A stretch of DNA of 27,362 nt from Ilyonectria destructans (Eukaryota > Ascomycota > Sordariomycetes > Hypocreales > Nectriaceae). Position numbers and translations under genes: made by a program. The stretch lies in contig JAHEWK010000062.1 in NCBI GenBank assembly GCA_020740775.1, positions 1-27,362 of the forward strand, written 5' to 3'. Within the stretch, counting starts at the first letter, position 1; every line of letters begins with the position of its first letter. Below are positions 19,494 through 27,362 of this stretch, in pieces. The notes beneath the pieces are model-generated. The model made no database searches and was not told the origin of the DNA. It worked only from the letters and a program-made list of their open reading frames with translations.

Positions 19494-20788
19494 ATGCCGG
19501 ATTTTATAGTATCTGGCGCCTTTCGTTAGTACTTCGTCCTTCCGCGTATGGCATCTCTGATAAGTTTCCCGACCAGGCCCAGAAATGCCCTGTTATCCGA
19601 CGCGAAATGCCACAGATTGCCTTGACAACTGATGTAATCCGTGTCGTTACGAATGGGTTGGCCAAGCAGCCCAGACTCGCGTGCGACGAGGCTGACGAGG
19701 CCACGGAACAAGAACAGCAGGACGACGATGCAGATGGACTGGAGAACAACCTTCCTAGCCTCAAGCCTACCCGGTTTGTCGAGAAAGCTGCAGCCTGCAT
19801 CTTATATATGTTACGGGAGTCGTCTTGGACCCTGTCATCACCATCATCCTCACTCACCTTAGTAGGTCTTGACTTCTACCATTCATGATTACATGCACTG
19901 ACCCTTGCATAGAACTTCCGTATCCACTACGAACCCGTCGAAGATACGTCTGATACTTCGGTCAGAGATATCGCTCGATACGACGATGATAATGGCGAGC
20001 TTGTTGACGATACCTCATTTGGCATGAACAGGCTGAAATCTGCTGAAACTGGCTGGATTTTCGCTTTAGTTGACGTCAACGGAAGCATTCTCCCGGGTTT
20101 TGCGAACGAAACTGTTTCCCGTCTTGGTATGGGGCCCTTCCACGGACTTCATGTTCGAATCAACATCTCGCTTGGACGCTACGTCGAACCAGACCTGAAT
20201 TTGCGCTTCTTCGTCCGACACGCCTCCGATATGGTCAAGTTCCATGAACTCAGCCTTTCCTTGCGCCGTATCGTGGACAGGGTCCAACTGGACGATGTTG
20301 ACACTCATGATCAAAATGCTCTTGCTGCTTTATACAAGCATCATGAGCTCAGCATGGATGGTCTCCATTCCTCGTCGACTGTTCCCGATTTCTTTGCCGA
20401 CTCTCTGGTCACATCTGAAGCAGAGGAAAATAACAATGGACATCCTGCTGATTTGATTCAAAAAATTGCCTCCACAGTTCAAAGGCTCCGCTTCGATTTC
20501 GACTGGGTCGACATCTTGTCAATTCCCTCTACAGCTGGCATGGAACCAGAGCAGCCAGAGGACCTGCGTACCGTTGTCGATGCAGTCAAAGGAGCCCTTG
20601 AACTCCAGAACCTGACTACTTTCACTCTTTGGCTGTTTCCCGACGATTCCTCTCACGACGTCTGGTGGGATGCCTTATCCAATTTGTTCAGCTACACTCA
20701 GCCTTGCACCGACCTTCTTCGCAATGTTCGCGACAATTCTGATGACTTGGCATTTGGCAGCATTCGCCCTGAGGATATTGTCTGTTGA
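19494..20788 (+). CDS. Spliced gene sharing a motif block with the SF1 helicase relic (389 aa)
   Basis: My model has exons 19494-19508, 19583-19861 and 19913-20788. Intron 2 is clear (GTAGGT, CACTGACCC, ATAG, 51 nt, phase 0). Intron 1 (GTATCT, CTGAT, CCCAG) is less sure. The start follows a pyrimidine-rich leader (19330-19400). Residues 56-85 read D-G-L-E-N-N-L-P-S-L-K...R-F-V...I-L-Y-M-L-R-E. About 17 of 30 positions equal the block at 9875-9964 of the helicase relic, and the DNA is visibly similar too. The remaining 300 residues (VDVNGSILPGF; GLHVRINISLGRY) have no known domain and no Walker motif. It is probably the N-terminal region of the same helicase family or a diverged stand-alone relative. 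No disabling change is seen, so it could still be expressed. The 3' side runs into an A/T-rich islet within 70 bp. Confidence 0.55.
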
Positions 20789-20849
20789 AGGAAGTCCACG
20801 GCCTCATGCAATGGCTATGGTCTCAGGTCACACAGATCGAGAAACTCAA

Positions 20850-20965
20850 GCAGATAATTAATAAGACTAAACATAAAGACATAAAAATATTGTCCTTAGG
20901 TCTTATAAATAAGCTACTTTATGTAAAGCCCCTTAGGGTTTATTAGGAAAATATTGATTTGTCGC
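20850..20965. repeat. A/T-rich islet
   Basis: A/T-rich stretch with TTAGGTCTTATAAATAAGC and CCCCTTAGGGTTTATTAGG. It shares the recurrent CTTAGG/CCTAA and ATAAATAA vocabulary of the other islets. No clear terminal repeats. It may be a further decayed copy of the TIR family. Confidence 0.3.
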
Positions 20966-21279
20966 ACTCGAACAATTTGGAGACATGGATAGGTCACATA
21001 CAAATGCATCAAAACACCGTCCACGTTGAATCTATTCATGGGTATGTAAAAACTCCAGACACACTGCCGTGTCGTCCCATCCCCCCTCAACAAGTTCAAT
21101 CTTATAAAGCCAAATAATTTATTCCGACTTCAATCTCGTGAAATATAACTCCTACAGCAAACCATCTGTCTCTAACGATTCGCTATAGCCGCCCTGCATC
21201 CTATGCAGGAAGAGCTGCTGCAAATCAAGCCACTTCATTTGTTGTTTGCATCTATCCACAGGGGCTGCAAGCACTCTGG
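20966..21279. other. Spacer; possible 3' remains of the RecQ-like relic
   Basis: One minus-strand frame (about 21160-21290) reads as plausible protein (VLAAPVDRCKQQMKWLDLQQ) just after the relic stop, but it is short and unproven. Nothing else was seen. Confidence 0.3.
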
Positions 21280-22662
21280 CTATTGCCTGGCGGGAGCGGC
21301 CGCTCCGGGCAGGTGGGCTGCGAGCTTCGCGCTGCAGGTGTCGTACAGAGCCTCATTCGTCATGCAATCCAATACCCGTTCGCCTCCGTCGAAGTGGTGG
21401 GCGAGGACCAGCCGTCAAGCTGTGCTGGGTGAAGGCGTAGACGGGATGCTTGGGTCGCCTACAGATGAGCACGGTGTCTGCAATCTCGCCGTCGAGGTTC
21501 CGACCGGCGCGGCCAAACTGGTGGACGAGATGATGCTCGGAACAATCTCCCAATTCCTCAAAGTAGGTATCGGAGGCGACCACAAGAGAAGTGTCGCTGC
21601 GGCGAGGGCGGGTGAGTGCCAACGAGATACAGCCTCGTAGGGCAGCATGAGAAACAGCATCGAGAAGGCTTGAGTCTCGTAGGAGAGTAGCAGCATTCCA
21701 GTGCTGATGGGCTCTCTGCGCAGGCTTGCGATTGTCCGTATTGTTGGCGGGAGGAACTTCATGTTCGGGTGTGGTGGAATCGTCAGGGGCGGGAGGATTG
21801 GAATCCTTGAGTGTACTTCCAGCCTTGTCGACTGCGCGACTCACAGACCTCTGATACTCATGAAGCTATGCATAGGTTAGCAATAAACTCGAGATGCAGC
21901 GGTAGGAAACACATACCCATTCAGGCGTAAGACGCACGACGGCAACAAACTTCGTCGACTCGCTGATATCCTGCTTTCCGACCTTCTAGATCTGAGCTGG
22001 ATGCAGGCCCTTCGCTATTTCTTTGAGGTTCAGGTGGAAATCGATAACGTCCTGAGCATGAAGATGTACAAGGCGATCTTTGAGCTGGGCGTACTCTTCA
22101 TCTGTGAGGGATCGGTGTTTCCACTCAAGACCATCGATTGGGAACTTGATAAGAAGGGAGTGCTTAGATGTAGGCAGCAGAGCACCCTGAGGCGAGTCAT
22201 ACCACATCGCGTAGCTTTTGTCGGAGGAGCGAGGGAATGTGATCCGAAGTCCAATGAATGCCTAACTCCAACAAAGGCCAACTGGACAGGGGACTCGGGG
22301 GAAATGTCTATGCCGATTCGAGTCTTTTCCAAGTCATCTGGGGGAAAGAGAGCGCAGTTCCGATTGGCATTTTTGACGGGGTTTCGAGGGGCAACTGCAA
22401 GGAAGAAATCTTCCTGTTCCCCATAATTAGCGCCAGGCCAAGTCGTAAACGGATTGTAGGGTGGAGTGTCAGAGAGATATTCGGAATCAGATTCAGAACC
22501 AGGCTCAGAAACAGGCCCAGATGCAGGCTTGGGACCAGGCGCGGGCACAACTTCTTCGGCGACCTTGAGTGCAGCCTTGAGTAAAGCAACCAAAGCTTCT
22601 GGAGACATGGCGTCAGAGCCGTTGGCGGCGCGAGTCTGGCGCAGCAAATCTGCGGGATCCAT
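21280..22662 (-). pseudogene. Broken gene: unknown N-terminal part joined to a RecQ-type helicase C-terminus
   Basis: A good start exists at 22662 (GAGTCATGGATCC). The reading is M-D-P-A-D-L-L..., then a Pro/Ser/Glu linker and a 150-residue unknown region. It breaks at 22250-22271 (frame change at a 17-bp near-tandem duplication) and at a TAG (21986-21988), continues through an intron (about 21870-21918, GTATGT, GCTAACC, CATAG) and enters H-Q-F-G-R-A-G-R-N (about 21515-21545), equivalent to RecQ motif VI. After another frame change near 21415 it reads RRLVLAHHFDGGERVLDC...LYDTC, which lines up with the RecQ zinc-binding segment but has lost cysteines. It stops at 21280. The C-terminal part matches the fragment at 23720-24126. 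The DEAD-box half of a helicase is not present. Inactive. A link to telomere-linked RecQ helicases is inferred. Confidence 0.65.
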
Positions 22663-22695
22663 GACTCTGAACGTGCTCAATGACAGTAGGGGGTG

Positions 22696-23640
22696 TCAGG
22701 AGGAGTGGGTGTGTGGGGATGACTGATAGAACGGGCTGGCGAAAGCCGGCTTCCTGGACTGCTCGTAGGGCTTGGTGGCAGCCAGCGCGTTGACTGGGTT
22801 GGCAAAGGATGTGCCCACCCATATCTCAGTTGACTCCTGCACGTCAAAGACGTAAACCGCCGACGTTGGTTTCCGAACACCAGAGACGGCTGCCAACTAC
22901 TTCCTCGTCGACACGGCGAGAGAGCTTGGGGCTTCGTTGAAGATCTTCATTTCGCCGAGGACCGAAGAAGTCGTGCTCCTCACGGTCGTCTCTCATCAGG
23001 TTAACCGGGGCGAACTGAGTGTTGTCACCCACAAAGATGTGTGGCGTACGAGGGCATTTGGTCAAGGAGATGAATGACTGAGCTTCCGTAAATCGACCGG
23101 CCTCGCCCACGATTAGCAATGTGAAATCCAGATCGTGAACGTGATTCATCAGCTGCGCGAAGGCAACTGGAGTCGCACAGATAGCGTCGCAGGACTTTGC
23201 TGCGGTGCTGAGGAGCTTACGAGCTGCATCCATGTTCTTTGCCCTGTTTACCTCATACTCATCAGGAGCACGCTTCAGCTCATCTTGCCCTCGGAGATAA
23301 TCAGTCCATGTCTCGCGATCACCCTCAGCCAGAGCCTTTGCAAGGTTATTCAAAGTCGAGGGGATAAGCGAGGCAGCATGCAGTTAGTGCTGGCCGACAT
23401 TGAAGGTGTTGATGTGTGCGATCAACTGCTTCTCTGCCTCATTTGCTCGGCCAATGTCAGGGTCAAATGACGCGAGGTCTCTTGGCAAGGTAGTGAGAGC
23501 GCGAAGTTCCGCTTCCCAAGGCATCACGATCATGTTGACCGAACTGTCGATAAAGCTGAGGATAGTCAGTCCAAGTTTCGTATCGGGGATGGAGGTAACA
23601 TACAGTTGGCCGACAGGGGACAGATTCCTTCATTTTGGAG
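22696..23640 (-). pseudogene. Superfamily 1 (UPF1-like) helicase fragment, second copy
   Basis: One frame, interrupted by a TAA (23384-23386), runs from about 23640 (LGLTILSFIDSSVNMIVMPW) through E-K-Q-L-I-A-H-I-N, A-R-K-L-L-S-T-A-A-K-S-C-D-A-I-C-A-T-P-V-A, and L-L-I-V-G-E-A-G-R-F (Walker B position, with Gly-Glu-Ala-Gly where Asp-Glu-Ala is usual). It then shows motif III, F-V-G-D-N-T-Q-F-A-P. It aligns over about 200 residues with the relic at 8205-10274 (E-K-Q-L-I-A-H versus D-K-Q-L-A-A-H; F-V-G-D-N-T-Q versus F-I-G-D-T-S-Q). A 64-nt intron at 22837-22900 (GTAGTT...GTGCAG, phase 0) fuses the frame to a last exon (ESTEIWVGTSFANPVNALAA) that stops at 22696. Walker A and motifs IV-VI are missing. 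The TAA is explained by one C-to-T change in a CpA context. Confidence 0.7.
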
Positions 23641-23719
23641 TGCCAAGAGTGTTTGTTCAAGTCCAGAGAGCTCTTTTATATAATACTGTTCGGCGGCCTG
23701 GTTTTGAACAATGTCTGCT

Positions 23720-24126
23720 TCATGTTACCCAACAAGGTCTGCCGTGTGTGTGTTGTCGTGGTCGATGGGCGAGTCGCTCGCCTGATTTCCTTGAGTGCGT
23801 CTGGTTGTACGTACTTATGGGGTTTTCCAAATCATCTTCTTGCCTTGTCCGTTTTGCGCTGTTGGATAAAGGCTGCGGAGTCGGTGGCTGGTTTGTCGAC
23901 GACGATTGGATCGCCATCATCCGTTGCATCATATTGATGGCGCAGTTGTCGCACCTGGCCTCGTTGGGCAAGCAGTCGGTTCTTTGTTCGCCGTCGAGGT
24001 AGCTGGCGAGGGCGCGTCGGCGGCGCCCCTTGTCCGTGAACTTGTTGATTGGAAAACCGGGTTGCCTTCAAATGAGAATGGCATCGACTGCCTCACCATT
24101 GAAATTGCGGCCTGCAGGGCCAGAGA
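23720..24126 (-). pseudogene. RecQ-type helicase C-terminal fragment (motif VI and zinc region)
   Basis: A single frame reads S-G-P-A-G-R-N-F-N-G-E-A-V-D-A-I-L-I, a TGA at 24068-24070, then RQPGFPINKFTDKG, R-R-R-R-A-L-A-S-Y-L-D-G-E, C-L-P-N-E-A-R-C-D-N-C and a Ser/Pro/Gln-rich tail to a stop at 23720. In RecQ proteins motif VI is Q-x-x-G-R-A-G-R-D-G, followed by C-R-R-x-x-L...C...C-D-x-C, which binds zinc; here the first cysteine is Gly. It is close to the segment at 21280-21545, position by position (AGRN, GE, D, LI, P, then RR..L...DG.....C..NEA...C). Sequence beyond 24126 is unrelated, so the helicase core is lost. It resembles fungal telomere-linked (TLH) RecQ helicases, but without the core that assignment is tentative. 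Confidence 0.65.
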
Positions 24127-24234
24127 GGAGAAAGAGAGAGTGTGAGGTCTTGTCGAGTGATATATATACCAACGACTCTGTCGCCAGCTTTAAACCTGAG
24201 ACTGTGTCGAGAGAGACTTTGTCGGGTTATAATG

Positions 24235-24330
24235 CAAAGTGTGAGAGGAATAAAATGGGAAAAGTGTGAGGGGAAGGAAACGGGAGAAGTCTGAGACGAA
24301 CGAAACGGGAAAAGTGCGAAAAGAGCAAAC
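24235..24330. repeat. Degenerate 25-bp minisatellite
   Basis: About four units of the type GAAACGGGAAAAGTGTGAG, each with several differences. They lie between the RecQ fragment and TIR element copy 3. Confidence 0.6.
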
Positions 24331-24405
24331 GAAACACAACGAGCAAACAGAAATCCCCGCGTCTAAGGTAGCAAACAGTCACAATTGTTGCAGAAGAGGG
24401 ACTTA

Positions 24406-24630
24406 ACTGAAGCGTATTCTTTGACGCAAATAAGAATGATTCTATCCACGGTCGTCAGTAGTTTAGAAAACAACGTTTTTACACTCCTTAGTTTTAGGAT
24501 TTATCCCCTCATAATAAAAAAGTTTTTATTTATTAGATAAAGTCTGGTAAGAAATGTAGGCTTAGGGTCTAAGAATGTACTCTTCAATAGTCTGCCTGCG
24601 GTTGACATGAGGGGACTTTGCGCATAGCAA
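24406..24630 (-). mobile_element. MITE-like TIR element, copy 3 (inverted, shortened)
   Basis: The right end GCGCATAGCAA followed by TACTC (TA at 24631-24632) matches the reverse complement of the copy 1 left end with its TA flank (GCGAATAGCAG, TACTC). The interior read on the minus strand (GATAAATCCTAAAAC, TTCTAAACTACTGACGAC, ATTCTTAGACCCTAAGCCT) aligns with copies 1 and 2. The left end (GTATTCTTTGACGC) is the decayed partner, so the exact left limit is approximate. Confidence 0.6.
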
Positions 24631-24729
24631 TACTCTTCTACTTTTCTGATGATGTTACCTGAAGAACACAGGCAACAAACGAAGAAGTGATTCCATAGCG
24701 CATGTGCTGCACCTGTTGACAGCTGGCAC

Positions 24730-25401
24730 ATGGCGCCTCCGTCTTCGCCCCCGGTGGCGACCTCAACACCAATAACAAACCACCTCATCATGAGCATCGC
24801 ACAGCTCTCCCCAAACTCGCCACAAACGCACTTCTTCATACTCCCTTCTCTCTCGACAACACCTTCTACGCTCCCCCAGATATCCAAACTCCATGACTCA
24901 ACCGGTACCACAACTACCCGCCACTACTCCCTACCCTCCCTACCTCTACCAACCAATCTTATGACGTACCTATACCAAACAACCCACCGAGCCAGTTAAG
25001 CTCCAGACGACCACAGACTCAAGCGTCGCTCGCGTCCTGGGTCTGGATGGCTTGCCGGCCTCACTGCTGATGATGTGAAGCGCCTAAATTTTGACAATTT
25101 CACATTTGACAACGCCGTCGCGCCCCGAATACCCGACCCCAGCAGCCATCTCCTTTGTGTCGGATGCTCATCGCACAGTATCCCTCCTGAGCGGCATAGT
25201 CGAGAAGTCGAGATGCTCCGCAAACACACCGACGAGCTTTTTGAAACGACCTTGCCTGCAGTCGTTGTTGACAACCCTGCTACAATCTGGAAAGAGACCG
25301 ACAGGGATGAACAATCTATGGCATCAAGGCAGACATACATCGCCATCGCGGGTGATTGTTCCCAGACTCTCCTGGTACACCCCAACACCAATTCTTCCTA
25401 G
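24730..25401 (+). pseudogene. Gene-like frame with one internal stop, unknown
   Basis: From the ATG at 24730 one frame runs 89 codons of Ser/Thr/Pro-rich protein to a TAA (24997-24999). It continues in the same frame to 25401 with more ordinary protein (GWLAGLTADDVKRLNFDNF; LFETTLPAVVVDNPATIW). The stop would be CAA before a CpA-to-TpA change; an intron ending at the CCAG before 24994 is an alternative. Overlapping bases 25401-25576 read plausibly in another frame (ISYIPGIGDKCSFYVTSP), suggesting a further frame break. No family recognised. Confidence 0.35.
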
Positions 25402-25812
25402 TCTCGTGCAAAGACATCGCCCGATAAGTTATATCCCTGGGATCGGCGACAAGTGCAGCTTCTACGTCACGTCACCCGTTGAGAGACGCGAACCCCCAGC
25501 CGGCCCGATTACAGACGTTGACGCGTTGACGTGTTGGAGTCCATCACAAACAAACGCTTGGTGGATATCGCTATAGCTCCCGATCGTACATTAGGTACTG
25601 TTGAGAACCCCCTCGACAAGATTGCAATTTGACGAGGCCTTTAAGATATTTTGCCGCTATCTTCCCCTATATTCACACTCCACTTGATTCCGTCAAGGCC
25701 GACAACACGGACAGCCCGCTTCCGGTGCTGCGCTCGCTCTCGTGCATAACACTTGCCCATAACCTTGCAATATCCGCTGGGTAGGATCTGACCTTAAGGG
25801 TCACCTTTTAGA

Positions 25813-26016
25813 ATGAGCTCTGACATCCGCGGTGTCAAAGCCCTGACAGAGGATGATCTTGATGAAGCCAGGTCAGCCCGACGTGTCTACCTACCTCCAG
25901 GCACCACATCCGATGTCGCGCTCTTCTCAGTGTGGACCTCATCCAAGAGAGTCTGGCCTTCAGAGTTCCACCTTTGGCCCCCGGGTTCGAGACCACACCG
26001 GCGAAAGGAACTCTGA
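25813..26016 (+). pseudogene. Short ATG frame, possible gene fragment
   Basis: MSSDIRGVKALTEDDLDEAR opens with good coding character and then becomes Arg/Pro/Trp-rich, as if the frame were lost after about 25 codons. No domain was recognised. It may belong with the fragments on either side. Confidence 0.25.
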
Positions 26017-26121
26017 ATACCTTCCTCCACAGGCGCAACTCCTGATGACGCAAGAAGTTCAACATTGTCCTTGAACTGCATTCTGCTCTCGCCACATCCA
26101 TCACAGCCACGAGACTGATTC

Positions 26122-26301
26122 ATGCGGAGTCACGCCCAATGCACCTTGTGCACTAGCTGCGAGGCCTCCGCTGCCCATGCTACCAGAAACTGCCCCCTTG
26201 CAGACGAATATCCCTTCCTGGATGTCTACTCTGATGAGAATAGGCCCGACGATGGTATCGAACGTGACCCCTTGGGCTATAGCAACCGACGTAGCGGCTA
26301 G
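26122..26301 (+). pseudogene. Small Cys-rich frame (59 codons)
   Basis: ATG frame with Q-C-T-L-C-T-S-C...H-A-T-R-N-C-P and then an acidic stretch (EYPFLDVYSDENRPDD). The spacing C-x2-C-x5-H-x4-C is close to, but one residue off, a CCHC zinc knuckle. A TGA lies just upstream in frame, so it may be the end of a broken gene. Confidence 0.25.
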
Positions 26302-26989
26302 CACCGCCGGTAAAAGAGCCAGGTTTTGCCGGTCGCAGTAGAAGAGAGGCCATTAGAGCTAGGCATGGCGGATGGCAATGAAGCCACAGGAGTTTGGGGG
26401 GCTTTTAGGGACTGGTTTATGCCTTGGTTTTGACGGATATCCGTGGCCTATCACTTCTTGTTAGATTTTGTTTCAAAATGAAAACCCATTTACACACACG
26501 CTTCTTTGCATGCTACGGTGAGGACGTAGGGGTTCACGGATAGATAGACTAACAAGTACCAGAGTAAGTCGAAGGCTTTAAAGACTGCATGAGATCAACC
26601 GCACCATAAACAGCCTCTCTCTTTTTGACGACACCCACACTAAGGCTGAGAAGCAAGGTATTCTCCCGGATTTCAGTGGACATCTCGGTGGACCCGGTCG
26701 GTAGCCACCACCCACCTCGACCCGATGGGGCGCGGTCTGGTTCCATTGGGAAGGTGTCCTTGGGGCAATAACATATATGAATCGATTTCTGGTCCTTGCG
26801 ACTACTGCACTCCAGTGCCAAGCACATCGGGGCTACGGTGCAGAGTGAGCACCCGCGAGAGTAACCTCAACTACCACAGCAGCTACAGCCTAGAAACCTT
26901 AGTCTGTCTGCGTAAACTGTTAACCTTTAAATGGACTGAGTATATAGTCTGTATTATTAATCCCATTTGTTATGGGCTCGAGGCCACGG
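26302..26989. other. No gene seen
   Basis: Mixed composition. A minus-strand frame at 26549-26827 has no recognisable domain. Nothing supportable was found. Confidence 0.4.
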
Positions 26990-26990
26990 A

Positions 26991-27243
26991 AATATAAATA
27001 TAAATATAAATAAATATAAATATAAATAAATATAAATATAAATAGAAATATAAATATAATATAAATAAATAGAAAGAGAAAATGAAATATAAATATAAAA
27101 GAAATAGAAAGAGAAAATAAAATAGATAAATAGAAATAGAAAGAGAAAGATAATATAAAATAAAAGAAAATAGAAATATAAATATAAATATAAATATAAA
27201 TAGAAATATAAAATATAAATATAAATATAAATATAAATATAAT
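26991..27243. repeat. A/T-only microsatellite, AAATAT-type
   Basis: About 250 bp built from AAATAT and AAATAA hexamers with occasional AAATAG and GAAAGAGAAA variants; the plus strand is almost free of C. It is followed to 27362 by further A/T-rich sequence, so the window seems to enter an A/T-rich block at its right edge. Confidence 0.9.
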
Positions 27244-27362
27244 ATTTTTACAATTCTTTTTAAAAAAAATTAAAACTTTCTAATAAATAACTAACTAGCT
27301 ACCTTAAAAGTCTCCAAATACCTCAATATTATAATATTTAAGCCTGCATCGAGTTACAAGCT

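Noticed and set aside
20925..24575. TTAGGG-like strings (near 20931 and 24566)
   Set aside because: Single occurrences inside A/T-rich islets, not tandem telomeric arrays.
25930..26002. tRNA-like signal: GGTTCGAGACC with GTGTGG...CCACAC ends
   Set aside because: The end pairing and a 3-bp D-like stem exist, but the T stem does not pair around the TTCGAGA loop and no proper anticodon arm forms.

Overview
The window comes from a filamentous ascomycete (Pezizomycotina, most likely a sordariomycete). The introns are 47 to 75 nt, with GTRNGT-type donors, CTAAC/CTGAC-type branch sites close to the acceptor, and YAG ends. The recognisable proteins are a fungal_trans transcription factor, a fungal tetraspanin, heat shock factor Hsf1 and the spliceosomal cyclophilin Cwc27. 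The species cannot be fixed from sequence alone. In this genome only ATG starts count, so open frames beginning with GTG or TTG were not taken as genes by themselves.

Layout. 1-4.1 kb: the C-terminal part of a Zn2Cys6-family regulator (+), convergent with a 629-residue low-complexity protein (-). 4.2-5.8 kb: an ATG-less zinc-ribbon frame and a 297-bp TIR element. 5.8-6.8 kb: an intact four-exon tetraspanin (-). 6.8-12.2 kb: repeats and decay, namely a superfamily 1 (UPF1-like) helicase relic cut at its upstream end by a three-unit satellite, a second dispersed repeat and a second TIR element. 12.2-17.5 kb: two housekeeping genes in tandem on the minus strand, hsf1 and cwc27. 17.5-27.4 kb: mostly accessory material, with a decayed two-frame gene, one intact-looking spliced gene on + (19.5-20.8 kb), a head-to-tail run of broken helicase pieces on - (21.3-24.1 kb), a third TIR element, gene-like fragments, and an A/T-only microsatellite at the right edge.

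Working picture. Core genes sit as islands in a repeat-rich, decaying compartment. Two kinds of helicase debris recur: an SF1/UPF1-like type (8.2-10.3 kb and 22.7-23.6 kb) and a RecQ type with motif VI plus the C-terminal zinc region (21.3-21.9 kb and 23.7-24.1 kb). The RecQ pieces recall fungal telomere-linked helicases, so a subtelomeric or former subtelomeric origin is possible. No telomere repeat array is present. Several disabling stops fit C-to-T change, two or three of them in the CpA context of repeat-induced point mutation (RIP). At least three copies of one small TIR element flanked by TA are present. I found no convincing tRNA, rRNA, CRISPR array or biosynthetic cluster.
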